NCBI GenBank assembly: GCA_040437565.1
Contig: JBDOQK010000004.1
Coordinates: 744,001 to 808,000 of the forward strand
Source: Albugo candida
Taxonomy: Eukaryota > Oomycota > Peronosporomycetes > Albuginales
DNA length: 64,000 bases
Direction of reading: 5' to 3'
The translations under genes were made by a program, and so were the position numbers. Below, piece after piece: positions 46,431-56,773 of this stretch (position 1 is the first letter of the stretch; each line of letters opens with the position of its first letter). The notes beneath the pieces are model-generated. The model did not search any database, was not told the DNA's origin, and saw only the letters and a program-made list of their open reading frames with translations.

Positions 46431-49295
46431 TCATGAAGCAGTACTGGTGTGAGTTTTGGTAGCCATCAATTGAGCCACATTTGCTTTCAAATCTTCCAGC
46501 AAAGTTCCAGCATCCTCAATTAGCTCGTTTTCTGCACGCAAGACGTCGTAACACATTCGCTTCTTATCATCCGAGATGCAGGGAGGGTTCTCAATTGTTC
46601 GCATATCATCTTCCGCTACTGCTTCTCGGCTCAATGCGCTTGCTTCGAGTTGATCGATGAGACGACTGCTACTCTCGCAAATGTGAGTGACACGCGGCTT
46701 TAATCGACGAATTTGGAGTGAGAAATCTTCCAAATCGTTTCGATATTGGATTTCCGCTTGCGAAAGATGTGGCTGTTTCTCTCGCAATTTGTGAATGATA
46801 CAAGCCGCACGCTTTTGTAGCTTTTGCTGAGTATCACGAGCTTCATTCAGTTTTTCTTCAAGCTTCTCGGCCATGCTTCTACTCTCCAAAATCGACGTTT
46901 TCGCATTATCAGCTCGGTCACGGAGCGATTTCGCCATTTCTTGCAAAAATTCGCTTCGATCGCAAATGGCTTGATTCAATTCGTCCATGTACCCGATATC
47001 CTCATACAAAACTCGGACCCGTTCCAGAGCGAATTTGACAGTGCTTTCATCGGCATCCTCCAGTCGTGTGGTTCCACTCACTCTCATGCCTCGTGCCGCA
47101 AGAATTCCCGCTTTTTCTTCCAGTATATCGACAAATGGCCGGGTACTCGCTGTCCATCCATCGATCTTCCCTAGCGAGGAAGCTTCTCGTTTACGTATCA
47201 ATTCCGGGTAGAGATCATTGGTATTCATTCGCGGACCTCCCACAGCGGAAGCGCTCATATTTACAAGCTCGAGACTTCCCGAGGCCAAACGAACGAGCAA
47301 AAAATGACCCACAAACACATTTTTCAATGTGTGCGCTCCAATTATTCGTGAAGACGTTTTTTGAGCATTTGTGTGGGACTCTGGCGGAGGACTGAGACTA
47401 AATACCTGACGAACACTTGTCTGAGGAAGCTTCTCGAAGCTTTTCCCCGATATGAGACGAACGACCCAGTCCACATTGAGAACGTAGATACCAGTCGAAT
47501 GGAATCCATAGACCAGACGTTGATCATTAGCGTCGCATTCGAGCCTTAATCTCCCTGCAGTCATGTCAATTCCAAGATGGAAAGAGTCGAGTAATAGCGC
47601 GGTGAGTTTTAAGTCGAGCAAATGAGAATTGCTTTTCCAGCGTGGACGCACTGGCTGATCAAGTAAGTGAAGCTCAATGTGACCTGACGAGTACGAAAGG
47701 GCTAAGAGAGCATTGACTGGCGCATGTGAATCGCTTGGTACTTTGTAGGGAATGTGGATAAACGAGCATGCGGTCATTGATGCGTTTGACTCTGTTTGAT
47801 TGGATGAAGGGAATGCTTTTGTTGAAGATAATGGACCTTGAAGAGCCAGAGGCCACGTCTCGGGAGAAATTCCACTATTGTGAGGCTTCAAATAGTGATA
47901 ATAATCGTTGAGTTTGGATGAAGCTTTACTCGGGCGTTCATTTCCATTGTCAGTACAACAAGCCCAAGCTTTCTTCAGCCAATACTTTTGTGACTTGAGC
48001 ACGGCCACATGAGCCTGAATATCGCTCGGAGAACATTCCGACGGTGTACCAGCCTTCATTTCCCCACATCTCATTTTGTACAACTCCAACCGTGCGTCGA
48101 TTTCTGTGCGTAATGATTTTAAAGTTGATTTATGAAGCTTGGACTCATACGGCACCAGAGGGCAAAGTATGTATACAGCTCCGTCCGATCGAAGGATGTA
48201 ACATGCGAAAATATCCCAAAAACTTGATCCTTGACCAATGGAGAAGCCTACGGTTCGTACACGTTGTAAACTACTTATATTTGCTGAAGAAAATGATCCT
48301 TTTGCGATAGGAAATTCCAAAATATGCTTTTGTTCGGGGATCGAGGTGTCGTGTTGAACATTATATAGCAACAGCTCATCGCTATCGCTGAGTACAGCCA
48401 AGTGAGAACAGCTTAGCGGATGCCATACCGCATCGATCGCATTGTGCACGGCTCCGATCTGCTGCACGATCGCATTCTGGTCACCGTACAAATTCTCCGA
48501 AACGGAGATCACCTTGTAGCTTCTTTTACTGCGAGTCGAAATCTGACTATTGATATAGATTTGGACGCGTTGGCATAAAGCGCGGAAGCCAATTGTCTTT
48601 CTGGAATGAAGACCAGATTTCTCACTCACTTCATTCAGTGAAAGCGTTTGCGTGGAGCCGTCTTCGAAAGTGACATAAAGATGCTGTGTGTGATGTTTGG
48701 AAGACGTCGCTTTTGGAAGTACATGCAGTACATTGAGAGATTCGCTTCCAAGTCGATTTTTTGAGCCATTTTGCACACATTTATCTCGCTGAAAAGTATC
48801 CTCTTCTTCGCATTTATGGGACTTTGGTAGAAGGACAACTTTAACCCAAGCGGAAGAAATCAACGCGATGCAAGTCCCATCAGAGTTCCAGTCGATACGT
48901 TCCACCATTGTGATTTCTTCTGCACTTAGCGGAGGCTCTAAGGTCACATGATATAAACGATTCTGAGCATTTTCTTCTCTTCTGAAAGGATCAGAGGCCG
49001 TCGCGTTGAAAACTTTGCTCTGCGCATTCGATTTCGTCGATTGTAATACGTTTAGGAGATAAAGCCGACGACCGCAAGAGCCTATAAACACACTCAAACC
49101 ACTGGATGGATCGATATCGAATGTTTGTAAGTTTGTATTTTGAGTTGATTTCGAGTACGTTGGAGGAAGAATAGACGCTGCAATCTCAATGTCATCTTTC
49201 AGTCCATACGCTGGCAAATCACGAACGCTTTGTTCGTCTAATCGCGTTGTTCTCTCGTCCGTAGCCATTCCATCAGTATTCCATGACATCGTCAT
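46431..49295 (-). CDS. NUP88: Nup88-like nuclear pore protein
   Basis: Single long frame of about 954 residues from the ATG at 49295 (MTMSWNTDGMATDER). The first ~650 residues are beta-rich with propeller-like repeats (LYLLNVLQS, TCIALISSAWVKVVLLPKS, DAVWHPLSCSHLAVLSDSDE, VYILCPLVPYES). The last ~250 form a coiled coil (KLEEKLNEARDTQQKLQKRA, HLSQAEIQYRNDLEDFSLQI). This beta-propeller plus coiled-coil architecture, and the LSxAE...DLE...RLK segment, match Nup88, which anchors Nup214 and Nup62 on the cytoplasmic face of the pore. Sequence conservation is low, as usual for this protein. Confidence 0.7.
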   Translation of the reverse strand: MTMSWNTDGMATDERTTRLDEQSVRDLPAYGLKDDIEIAASILPPTYSKSTQNTNLQTFDIDPSSGLSVFIGSCGRRLYLLNVLQSTKSNAQSKVFNATASDPFRREENAQNRLYHVTLEPPLSAEEITMVERIDWNSDGTCIALISSAWVKVVLLPKSHKCEEEDTFQRDKCVQNGSKNRLGSESLNVLHVLPKATSSKHHTQHLYVTFEDGSTQTLSLNEVSEKSGLHSRKTIGFRALCQRVQIYINSQISTRSKRSYKVISVSENLYGDQNAIVQQIGAVHNAIDAVWHPLSCSHLAVLSDSDELLLYNVQHDTSIPEQKHILEFPIAKGSFSSANISSLQRVRTVGFSIGQGSSFWDIFACYILRSDGAVYILCPLVPYESKLHKSTLKSLRTEIDARLELYKMRCGEMKAGTPSECSPSDIQAHVAVLKSQKYWLKKAWACCTDNGNERPSKASSKLNDYYHYLKPHNSGISPETWPLALQGPLSSTKAFPSSNQTESNASMTACSFIHIPYKVPSDSHAPVNALLALSYSSGHIELHLLDQPVRPRWKSNSHLLDLKLTALLLDSFHLGIDMTAGRLRLECDANDQRLVYGFHSTGIYVLNVDWVVRLISGKSFEKLPQTSVRQVFSLSPPPESHTNAQKTSSRIIGAHTLKNVFVGHFLLVRLASGSLELVNMSASAVGGPRMNTNDLYPELIRKREASSLGKIDGWTASTRPFVDILEEKAGILAARGMRVSGTTRLEDADESTVKFALERVRVLYEDIGYMDELNQAICDRSEFLQEMAKSLRDRADNAKTSILESRSMAEKLEEKLNEARDTQQKLQKRAACIIHKLREKQPHLSQAEIQYRNDLEDFSLQIRRLKPRVTHICESSSRLIDQLEASALSREAVAEDDMRTIENPPCISDDKKRMCYDVLRAENELIEDAGTLLEDLKANVAQLMATKTHTSTAS

Positions 49296-49520
49296 GCTTA
49301 TGATTTTATGCAAGGTGTGATTGGTACAAAATCCGCTCTAAGCGTACAGAGAAATGAAGGGGATACGTTTTCAGAGTAGGGAGCAATATCGGCGCGAAGG
49401 CAATCAATAGGGGAAACGTTTACGAGAAATGCGATTCTGTCGATATTTTGATTAAGAAAAGATTATTTGTAGTTTGACTCATCCACCGGATTGTAAACCT
49501 GCACATTTCCCTCAGTTTGT

Positions 49521-50400
49521 TCATTGATTATGCTGACGATACTCAATGACACATTTGACATCTTTCTTCAGTCGTTCCAATGTCCCTACGCGGAAGGAAA
49601 CGCAATTTATTAGCACGACTATGGGCAAAAAAAACCAGTTGTACCCTTACCTGGTGTCGCAAGACGATAACGGATCTGGAAGCGCGTGTGACAGCTGCAC
49701 TCACAAAGCACACACGCGGTGCAAGAGGCGCACCGTACCGCAGCTTCGCACTCACACATCAACGGATTTTGTAACACGACCGATGAATTTAACAGCGCTG
49801 CGGATGTTATCAAAGGTAGCTGAAGCGAACGAAGCTGCGTCAAGCGCTTCCGATGATGTTCTTTTGGATGGTTCGAGTGACATTGGAAGCAAAGGCGAGT
49901 GGGTTTGTACTGAATTTGTCTTGGATGGTTCTGTTGGGAGCAAGCTAAACATCCGAGACATAATTGATGGCCGTTAATGAGGTCTCTGTCGCAAAGATCG
50001 CAAACGAAATTGGATGCATCGTCATCGTCTTCAGTTATATTGACTGCAGCTTGCAGTGGTACCTCTTCATGGCCCCAGTACTGCATTTCTTCTTGGATAA
50101 TTGCTTCGAGACATGGGTACAGCGATTCGAGGAACATTTTCATCTGATCATGTCGCTGTTGGATTACTTTGGGAATAACGAGTGACTCCACCGGTGCAAA
50201 TGACCATTGTTCTATATCTTTGACGCTATCGGTTGTCAGCGCGAAACCACACCGAACGATAGCTAATCCTCGCTGATGATACTTTTTAGCGTTTTACGAC
50301 CAGAGGCTGCACATTTCATACCTTGACGGCCTCGATGATCGCTCTTCTTGGATTGTGATGTCGTCCACTAGCCAGCCGACTGCAAGTTATCGCAAACTGA
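49521..50400 (-). CDS. Zinc-cluster chromatin-type protein, C-terminal exons (C5HC2-like)
   Basis: The last exon (49521-49618) is joined over a 32-bp intron (49619-49650, GTAAGG..CCATAG) to 49651-50272, and over another (50273-50321) to upstream sequence near 50400. The product contains FVCDLCDRDLINGHQLCLGC, LCFQCHSNHPKEHHRKRL and CASCTACVLCECSCHTRF followed by IRYRLAT. The spacing CxC...YRL plus a helix (FRVGTLERLKKDVKCVIEY) recalls the C5HC2 finger behind JmjC domains of KDM5-type demethylases. No JmjC core is seen in this part. The 5' end is unresolved; it may be the 3' end of the PHD gene upstream. Confidence 0.5.
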
Positions 50401-50409
50401 AAGGTCAAG

Positions 50410-51570
50410 TCACACAGTCAATGGAGTTGCCGACACCATAACGTTTTGCCGTACCCAACATTCCGATAAGATTCCCTGCTGTGAGACGCCCTGATATATC
50501 CATTCCCAAGTCAAAAACACGCATGGACTTCGAGATTTACTATTGGTATATTGACTCTCCACAACGCGCCAGAAATGCATTCGACCTTTGTTGATATTGA
50601 TAAATTCGTCTTCGTAAACTAAGACCGTGGACCAAGTGTATCCGGCCGCTCTATAGGGATTTTTAAAGAGTATCATAGTGCTGAAAAATTGGGGGCACAT
50701 CGAGTCAAGGAATTCATATGCACTACCTGGCGGCACAAAGATGGTAATCAAAAAGCATCGTCTTTTGGCTGGCATCGTATCCCGCCGCCATCAAAAGCGC
50801 AAGCAGCGCCTTTTGTTTTCTGGGCTCCAAGCGGTCAAATATGACAATCTCTACGCATCCAGAAAGCACCTATCCGAATAATATAAGTGTCACGCGAGTT
50901 CGAGTCAACCATAAATGCGTTACTTGCCATGAATGCAAAATCCGTTGTACCGTTTCCGGGGTCAGTGAGCCTCCCTCGAGCCCCAGGAACATTGATATGA
51001 AGCATGGTGCTTTTGAAATGCTTTGGATGAGAATCTTGAGGAGTGTATTGGAGCAAGCAATGAATACCACCAGGAAATAAATCCCATTGAAAACTTTGAA
51101 TCAGATCCCGATGAAGCTATCCAAGATGAATCAGCTCAAGCCATACAACAGGCGACGCAACAAACCTGTGTGCAGTGCTTTGTTATATTTAATGCATTGA
51201 GCGCGATGATATTGTCTTTGACTCGAATGAAAACTGCCGATTTCGTGGCGCAGTCTAAGGCGACAATTTCCTGATCCGAATCAAGTTTGCTTGAATACCC
51301 TTCCAGGTAGGTCTGATACGTTCCCAGCGTCATCACAATTTCACCGACATATTTCAATTCTGCGGATCCGTTATTGCATTGTATGATGTAAAATCGATCA
51401 AAAGTGAAGCGCGTATCAAGACCGCAACTCTCCAATACGAACGGCCAGAGCCAGATATACTGATTCAGACCGCTATTCATTCCCTTCACGATCAGATTTG
51501 CGCCTGGTGATTCAAGGCATCTGCATTGACAAATGAGGAAAATCACTGCAGGAATCGAATTCTTTCTCAC
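50410..51570 (-). CDS. Uncertain coding segments between PHD gene and zinc-cluster exons
   Basis: Three minus-strand frames in series: 51570-51136 (GTG start, KYVGEIVMTLGTYQTYLEGY), 51056-50835 (INVPGARGRLTDPGNGTTDF) and 50775-50410 (IFVPPGSAYEFLDSMCPQFF, AGYTWSTVLVYEDEF). Their composition is coding-like. The first has no ATG, but a 3' splice site (TTTTTCTTTAG) ends exactly before it, and the intron 51571-51641 would join it in phase to the PHD gene. I cannot place all exon borders and I name no function. The YVGEIV stretch is faintly SET-like, not enough for a call. Confidence 0.4.
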
Positions 51571-52577
51571 CTAAAGAAAAAGTCGATCTCTTCTTGCTCA
51601 AGCTGATAATGCATTTTTGAAAAGGTTGGTGTTAAATCAACTCGAAAAATACTATTCTCATTCTCCATCGCACATACAAATCGTTTTGTCAGATTTTGTG
51701 GTATAGACTCTATATTCATCCAAGGTACATTTCGATTCGCTCGCTGAACGGTTAAGCCACGTTTCTCGGTACCGTTCGACTTCTCAGCATTACGGCTTGT
51801 TGCTTGAGTATACTTTGTTCGTTGCTCTGCGCCGAATGTGGCAGTAGGTGGTGGAGGTTTGTCCTGATGATGCCGATGGGGTGATCTTTGCATAGGCCTG
51901 ACCATATCTCCAGCCGCTATAGCTGTCTTCATGCCATTCTTGCCATCATCATGTCGAGGATGAACACCCGTAATCGCGGTAAGCTTTGGTAGACGTTGCT
52001 TGGGTGCCGAGACCTTGACTTGTTCGTATGGTGCGGACTCCTTTGCATTCTGCAAGCCCGACACAACATCTCCTGTGATTTTTTTGCGCTTATACTGTGA
52101 CGCCGTGTGGCGATAGCGTCTCGATATGTCCGATTGATTAAACGACAAACCGTCATCGATCGGAACCGCCTTTCTTTGGCGATCCCGAGATTCCGAGAGC
52201 TTTCGTATATTCCGCATCAGCACTTCAAAATCAATATGCAGAGCTTGGGGGTTATCGTTGATTTTTTTAACGTTGGTTAGACAAGCCCAAGTGCAAAAAA
52301 ACTGGCTTGGATGGATGCCGGTAGGAACATTAGCACAATGGAAATGGAATGCAGATCGACAACTGAAACACTCGACTTTATCCGAATTCTTGATGGTCAC
52401 CCAGCATGCATGACACATTCGCAAAGAGAATCGCCCCTTCGCATTGGTCTCTTCTGAAGTGTTTGGTTGACACTTTTCCATAGATTCAGAAACATATAAG
52501 CATTGAGCGGACAAGCGTACAGGAATATTTGGTTCACCGAAAGGCTTAAATTTCTTAGCAGGAGCAAGTTTCGGCAT
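51567..52577 (-). CDS. PHD-finger protein
   Basis: ATG at 52577 (MPKLAPAKKFKPFGEPNIPV). A PHD-type zinc finger lies at about residues 55-100: MCHACWVTI, VECFSCRSAFHFHCANVPTG and FFCTWACL, that is CxxC, CxxC, HxxC, CxxxC. A long basic, Ser/Gln-rich disordered region follows. Read straight, the frame ends at 51567 (336 residues). If the 71-bp GT..AG interval 51571-51641 is an intron, the last 24 codons are intronic and translation continues into 51570 and beyond in phase. PHD fingers read histone H3 tails. The gene could thus be the 5' part of a larger chromatin regulator spanning 49521-52577. Confidence 0.68.
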   Translation of the reverse strand: MPKLAPAKKFKPFGEPNIPVRLSAQCLYVSESMEKCQPNTSEETNAKGRFSLRMCHACWVTIKNSDKVECFSCRSAFHFHCANVPTGIHPSQFFCTWACLTNVKKINDNPQALHIDFEVLMRNIRKLSESRDRQRKAVPIDDGLSFNQSDISRRYRHTASQYKRKKITGDVVSGLQNAKESAPYEQVKVSAPKQRLPKLTAITGVHPRHDDGKNGMKTAIAAGDMVRPMQRSPHRHHQDKPPPPTATFGAEQRTKYTQATSRNAEKSNGTEKRGLTVQRANRNVPWMNIESIPQNLTKRFVCAMENENSIFRVDLTPTFSKMHYQLEQEEIDFFFR

Positions 52578-53349
52578 CGACTCTACTACCGAACGATTAC
52601 GGTCCTAAAGATACTACTCTTCTACGTATGGGATGTGTATTCTTTATTCCTAGGAAAGTACAAAACAGGTATCTATATCAGAAAAAGCTATGGAAAGCCG
52701 AGGCATTTCCCCCTAATTTTACAAAACAGATGTAATTTGTGATGGATATCGCCCGTCCCATGTGGCGAATGTAGGCAAGTTCAGCTCTGCGAAAATCACG
52801 TAGAGCATAAAACACGTTGGATAATGCGTACGTACCGTAAATATCTGTGTCAGGGCGCATTCTGACGCCAGTTTTCGTTTTATAGAAAAGCGCACAAAAT
52901 CGTGACTATATGACCTCAAAATATGGTAATGATATCATTGATTTCGGCTTTCCGAAAGTACAGAGATGATGTCTGTGCCCACGATACTCTATACCATGCA
53001 GTATCAGCCGTCTGTTTTGCAGTAATTGATAGCAAGTCTTCTATAAACGGGGGCTAAACTGGTTCTGAGAAGAAATAAAATTACTGTAGGCAGCATGTGC
53101 TGTAGAAAGGCGTATTGCATCAGCTGTAGAAAATTGCGATAATCGACCCATGTTACGCTACGCGTTGTAACAATCGCATGTGACGTCTTGCTCGCTTGAT
53201 GTATGTATCCATCTATGCGGAGTAGTTCAAATGATTAAATAGGTACTATTTTGAATGCGAGGCGTAGGGTGATTATAAACAATCTAGACGCGATCTGAAT
53301 GCGAATATATATGCTGACCTGGGGAGAGTAATACCTATTACAGAGAGTT
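52578..53349. other. Gene-poor stretch
   Basis: About 770 bp with no supported gene on either strand. Confidence 0.45.
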
Positions 53350-53723
53350 CCCCAGCATGAGACATTTCTTGTGCTCAATCTGAGGTTCGAGTAGAGAAAT
53401 ATAGAGTAGGACAGACCATGTCCGAATGGATACTCCGCCAAACATGCATCACTTCCGCACAGCGTGTCGACAGGGGCGTTATAAGGAATACCGTTANNNN
53501 NNNNNNNNNNNNNNNNNNNNNNNNNNNNNNNNNNNNNNNNNNNNNNNNNNNNNNNNNNNNNNNNNNNNNNNNNNNNNNNNNNNNNNNNNNNNNNNNTGTG
53601 CTCAATCTGAGGTTCGAGTAGAGAAATATAGAGTAGGACAGACCATGTCCGAATGGATACTCCGCCAAACATGCATCACTTCCGCACAGCGTGTCGACAG
53701 GGGCGTTATAAGGAATACCGTTA
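53350..53723 (-). pseudogene. Relic of a GH3 beta-glucosidase (C-terminal piece)
   Basis: The minus strand reads NGIPYNAPVDTLCGSDAC, then AEYPFGHGLSYSIFLYSNLRLS, the signature PFGxGLSYTxFxYSNL that links the GH3 C-domain to its fibronectin-like domain. No catalytic domain is found upstream: the START-FYVE gene begins within 160 bp. Only about 55 codons remain. GH3 enzymes release glucose from beta-glucans and cellobiose. A gap (53497-53596) splits the relic, and 127 bp are repeated around it. Confidence 0.65.
53370..53723. repeat. Assembly gap with identical 127-bp flanks
   Basis: 53370-53496 equals 53597-53723 with exactly 100 N between, inside the GH3 relic. Same unmerged-overlap pattern as the other gaps. 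Confidence 0.9.
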
Positions 53724-53880
53724 TAACAGAGTTAGACCTAAGGTCGCGCAAGAACTGCACTACTGAAATGAGTCTTGTAGGCCGCTTGTAAACACATCCC
53801 ACACGGCGACAGCAATAGCGATATTTTTAGCCTTAAAACGCCAGAAGCCGTAGAATTCTCTAGTTTTATTGCTTTACAAA

Positions 53881-55656
53881 ATGGAGTTTCCTGTTAAAAA
53901 TGACTTCTTCACGACAATTCCTTTCACCCACCAAGAGCAGATAGGACTGCTATCGATCGTTGAGGAAAGTGTTCGCTCTGTCAGAAAAGTGATCGACGAT
54001 AAACATTGGAAGGAGCAACCGTGCAAGCATAAGGATGTCACTTTATCCAAACTTAATTGTCTCGATGATAGAGACTTTGCGGTGGACCAGACTCAAGGAG
54101 CTTGTCCTTGCCTTATCATGCGCTCCTCTACATTTGTATCAGGTACACTAAACGATGTTCTTGAAGTGATATCGACTCCAAGGACGGAAGAATTTCGTAA
54201 AACTATGAGCTTCATCCACAAAGATCGCTTTTTAGATGGTATTTGCCTGCATTCCATGTTGCTCCCCGATGGCGAATTTAGCAATGACAACACGCCAGCG
54301 TTCGCATCGATCAAATGGAGTGCATTTAATGACGGCAAAGCCTGCCATAACCCGAATTACTCAACCGGGACAGATTATTTATACGTCGAATACACTGGGA
54401 TGGCGCAATCAGGTGAAAGTTCGAACGGTACTTTTGGATTCTGTGTGCAAGAATCAATCGTGCGGGAGCGGGAAGTGCCAAATCTGTCAGGATTTGGACT
54501 ACGTCGAGGAGACTGTCATCGAACAGGTCTCATTGTACTTCCAAGTTCACGAGAAGACGTCGTTCAGGTTTTTAGCGTCATACAAAATAAGATACTTCCT
54601 GATTATCTACATCCGAAAAGTAATGCAAACCCTCAAATGGCTTTCGAGAAAATTATGACTCGTAGAGTGACAGCAATACGCAAACTGGATACCCTTCTGG
54701 AAAGAAGCCGGTTGAGTAGACTAGAGTTTGTGAAACGCAGCATGTGGATCTCCGATGATCAGCGGAAGGCCTGTGCTGTATGTATGCGATCTTTTGCAGC
54801 CCTTCGGCGTAAACATCATTGTCGTATTTGCGGGGAAGTCGTCTGCTCCACGTGTGCACCATTACGCCAGTGTGTGATGCATGATAGTGATCCACAACAA
54901 TCTCAGTCGGATAAAAAACAGAAACAAGCTCGCATCTGCACATTTTGTACTGTAAAAGCAAGAGCATCTCGTCAAGGGCGTCGATTTAGCGCAACGAAGC
55001 ATCAGATAGATGACCAAGAAAGCCTCTCTATGGAGAATTATCTATACAAAGTTCGTAGCACCATTTCGTCTCAAAGATCTACGAATTCAGCACATTTATC
55101 GGCCGATAAACCAGTCTATCTCTTACGTGATATAGTTACTGCCCGCTCCGAGTCGTCGATGGCTAGCAGCTTCTCGATCTACAAAGAAGCTTCCAAAGTG
55201 TACGAGAGCTCAGATCTTGCAAGCGATATTGACGCGGGTAGTGCTATTTATTCTGCAATATCTTCAAAATATCTTCCCGACGATGGAGAAAATTCTTTGC
55301 TGAGTGAATGCTCTTGCTCCGACACATTTAGTGTATTTGATGATTCTAGATCAGTATGCAGTGCTCCTGAAGCTACCTCTTATGTCCAAAGTATACAAAT
55401 TGTTAGGTCTGTGCCACAGCCGAACGACAATGATTCCCTTTCAGATGTATGGGACAGTGATGAACCCGAAGAGGCTGCCTCCGATTGTGATAAGATAGTA
55501 CAGTCATCTGCCTTACTGAATCAGGCCAACAATGAGAACAGAGATTTTGATAATCTTTTGGATTTTGAGAAAATTAATCTCATCGATCCGAAGGCGATCG
55601 ATCAGGGTCAGCACGAACCAAATGCGAGTATGGCAGCTGATGAAGTCAGAATTTGA
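53881..55656 (+). CDS. START-like / FYVE zinc-finger protein
   Basis: Single exon of 591 residues from the ATG at 53881 (MEFPVKNDFFTTIPFTHQEQ). Residues ~20-270 resemble the START-like lipid-binding region that oomycete FYVE proteins usually carry (DVLEVISTPRTEEFRKTMSF, ILPDYLHPKSNANPQMAFEK). A FYVE finger lies at ~295-365: ACAVCMRSFAALRRKHHCRI, CGEVVCSTCAP and ARICTFC, with the basic RRKHHCRICG motif that binds phosphatidylinositol 3-phosphate intact. The remaining 225 residues are acidic, Ser-rich and disordered. Expect endosomal membranes. This START-FYVE arrangement is strongly expanded in oomycetes, which supports the lineage call. Confidence 0.9.
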   Translation: MEFPVKNDFFTTIPFTHQEQIGLLSIVEESVRSVRKVIDDKHWKEQPCKHKDVTLSKLNCLDDRDFAVDQTQGACPCLIMRSSTFVSGTLNDVLEVISTPRTEEFRKTMSFIHKDRFLDGICLHSMLLPDGEFSNDNTPAFASIKWSAFNDGKACHNPNYSTGTDYLYVEYTGMAQSGESSNGTFGFCVQESIVREREVPNLSGFGLRRGDCHRTGLIVLPSSREDVVQVFSVIQNKILPDYLHPKSNANPQMAFEKIMTRRVTAIRKLDTLLERSRLSRLEFVKRSMWISDDQRKACAVCMRSFAALRRKHHCRICGEVVCSTCAPLRQCVMHDSDPQQSQSDKKQKQARICTFCTVKARASRQGRRFSATKHQIDDQESLSMENYLYKVRSTISSQRSTNSAHLSADKPVYLLRDIVTARSESSMASSFSIYKEASKVYESSDLASDIDAGSAIYSAISSKYLPDDGENSLLSECSCSDTFSVFDDSRSVCSAPEATSYVQSIQIVRSVPQPNDNDSLSDVWDSDEPEEAASDCDKIVQSSALLNQANNENRDFDNLLDFEKINLIDPKAIDQGQHEPNASMAADEVRI

Positions 55657-56062
55657 AGCGAAGGATGATCGCTGTAGTCGAGCGTACTTTATGTTTTTTT
55701 AATTGAGTATCCGGACTGAATCCGTTTTCTCTTCGACTGCTACCACTCTTTGGCCAATTCTATAAAACATCCAGTTGCCTAGTTTTTAGAACGGCAAAAT
55801 TTCCAAGCACCGGTACAGTCATTAAAATCTACTGTCTCATCTCCGAGTCAGTCAAATACAAGTATACAATATAGAAGCGAGAATATAACATTGAAGCGAC
55901 TGAAGTACCGAGTCACCAGGTAGAAGCTGACGTGATCGCAGCTGTAGAGCTCAGTAAAAGCGAGAATGTTAAGCAACCTATTTGAGCCACATTACGGACG
56001 GTATAAATTCCCTGCGAAAGAGCACCCTGCATAAAATTTACGGTGGCCACATGACGTCACAT
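55657..56062. other. Spacer between convergent genes
   Basis: About 400 bp, AT-rich, holding the 3' ends of two convergent genes. No gene or RNA recognised. Confidence 0.45.
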
Positions 56063-56773
56063 TTAAAGTAGATGAACTTCCTCTTTAGGCGTTATTGGCA
56101 TATTGGCGTACGTCGACATATCGTCGGCCTCACTACCATCTAATTCTACTTTATCGCCTTGTTCGGGCGACTTTTTCTTTTTCCTGAATGCTACTGCGCC
56201 AATAAACACGGCTATTGCTACGCACGGCATGACCGCAATCAGTATGATCCAAGTGGTGGTGAGTCCTGTTCCTTTTTTCACTGCAGTTGATTGCGTCTGT
56301 TTCATCAGATCATCTGGATCATCGTTGATTTTGTTGGAAGCTTTTCCTCTGACCAGTGTATCAGGCTCTGCATCATTTTCCGAACTGCTGCTCGATAGAG
56401 ATACAGGCGATTTGTACCAAGTAGGAGGCGGTAAACATTGCTCGCTCGTGTCTGATGTATTCATTGCGACACAGCCAATGACTCCATTCGACAACATCGC
56501 ACAACAGCTCCCATATTTGAGAGTGTGAAGTCCACTCTGATCCACGTCTCCTGGTGTTGGGCACGCAAATCTGGTGATATGATCCACGACGCCAGCGCAT
56601 GGTTCAGGAACAGTACAAAACACTCCTTCGGCGCCTTGTACGGAGACCTCACTCATCTCCCGTTCAACACACGTCTTCGTACTCTCACGTTCGGGGCTCT
56701 CTCCTCTCACAAGAACCATGTGATTCTGCGTCATGCGTATGGCAAACGCAAGCCATAGAGTCATACAAATCAT
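56063..56773 (-). CDS. Type I membrane protein with short cysteine-rich ectodomain
   Basis: Frame of 236 residues. MICMTLWLAFAIRMTQNHMV is a plausible signal peptide. The ectodomain (to ~160) has about eight cysteines, including VFCTVPEPCAGVVDHITRFA, GSCCAML and IGCVAMN, then a Ser-rich stalk. One strong membrane segment follows (WIILIAVMPCVAIAVFIGAV), then RKKKK as a stop-transfer signal and a 45-residue acidic tail ending EEVHLL, which resembles an acidic dileucine sorting signal. I do not recognise the family; a cell-surface protein of spores or haustoria is possible. Confidence 0.65.
   Translation of the reverse strand: MICMTLWLAFAIRMTQNHMVLVRGESPERESTKTCVEREMSEVSVQGAEGVFCTVPEPCAGVVDHITRFACPTPGDVDQSGLHTLKYGSCCAMLSNGVIGCVAMNTSDTSEQCLPPPTWYKSPVSLSSSSSENDAEPDTLVRGKASNKINDDPDDLMKQTQSTAVKKGTGLTTTWIILIAVMPCVAIAVFIGAVAFRKKKKSPEQGDKVELDGSEADDMSTYANMPITPKEEVHLL

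Noticed and set aside
46824-47395. Plus-strand frames inside the Nup88-like gene
   Set aside because: Shadows of a long, composition-typical minus-strand coding region; no motif of their own.
50841-51274. Plus-strand frames with a Cys cluster (HKCVTCHECKIRC) and an acidic stretch
   Set aside because: The minus strand carries the more continuous coding pattern here; the plus cluster is short, lacks a partner cysteine set, and overlaps uncertain minus exons.
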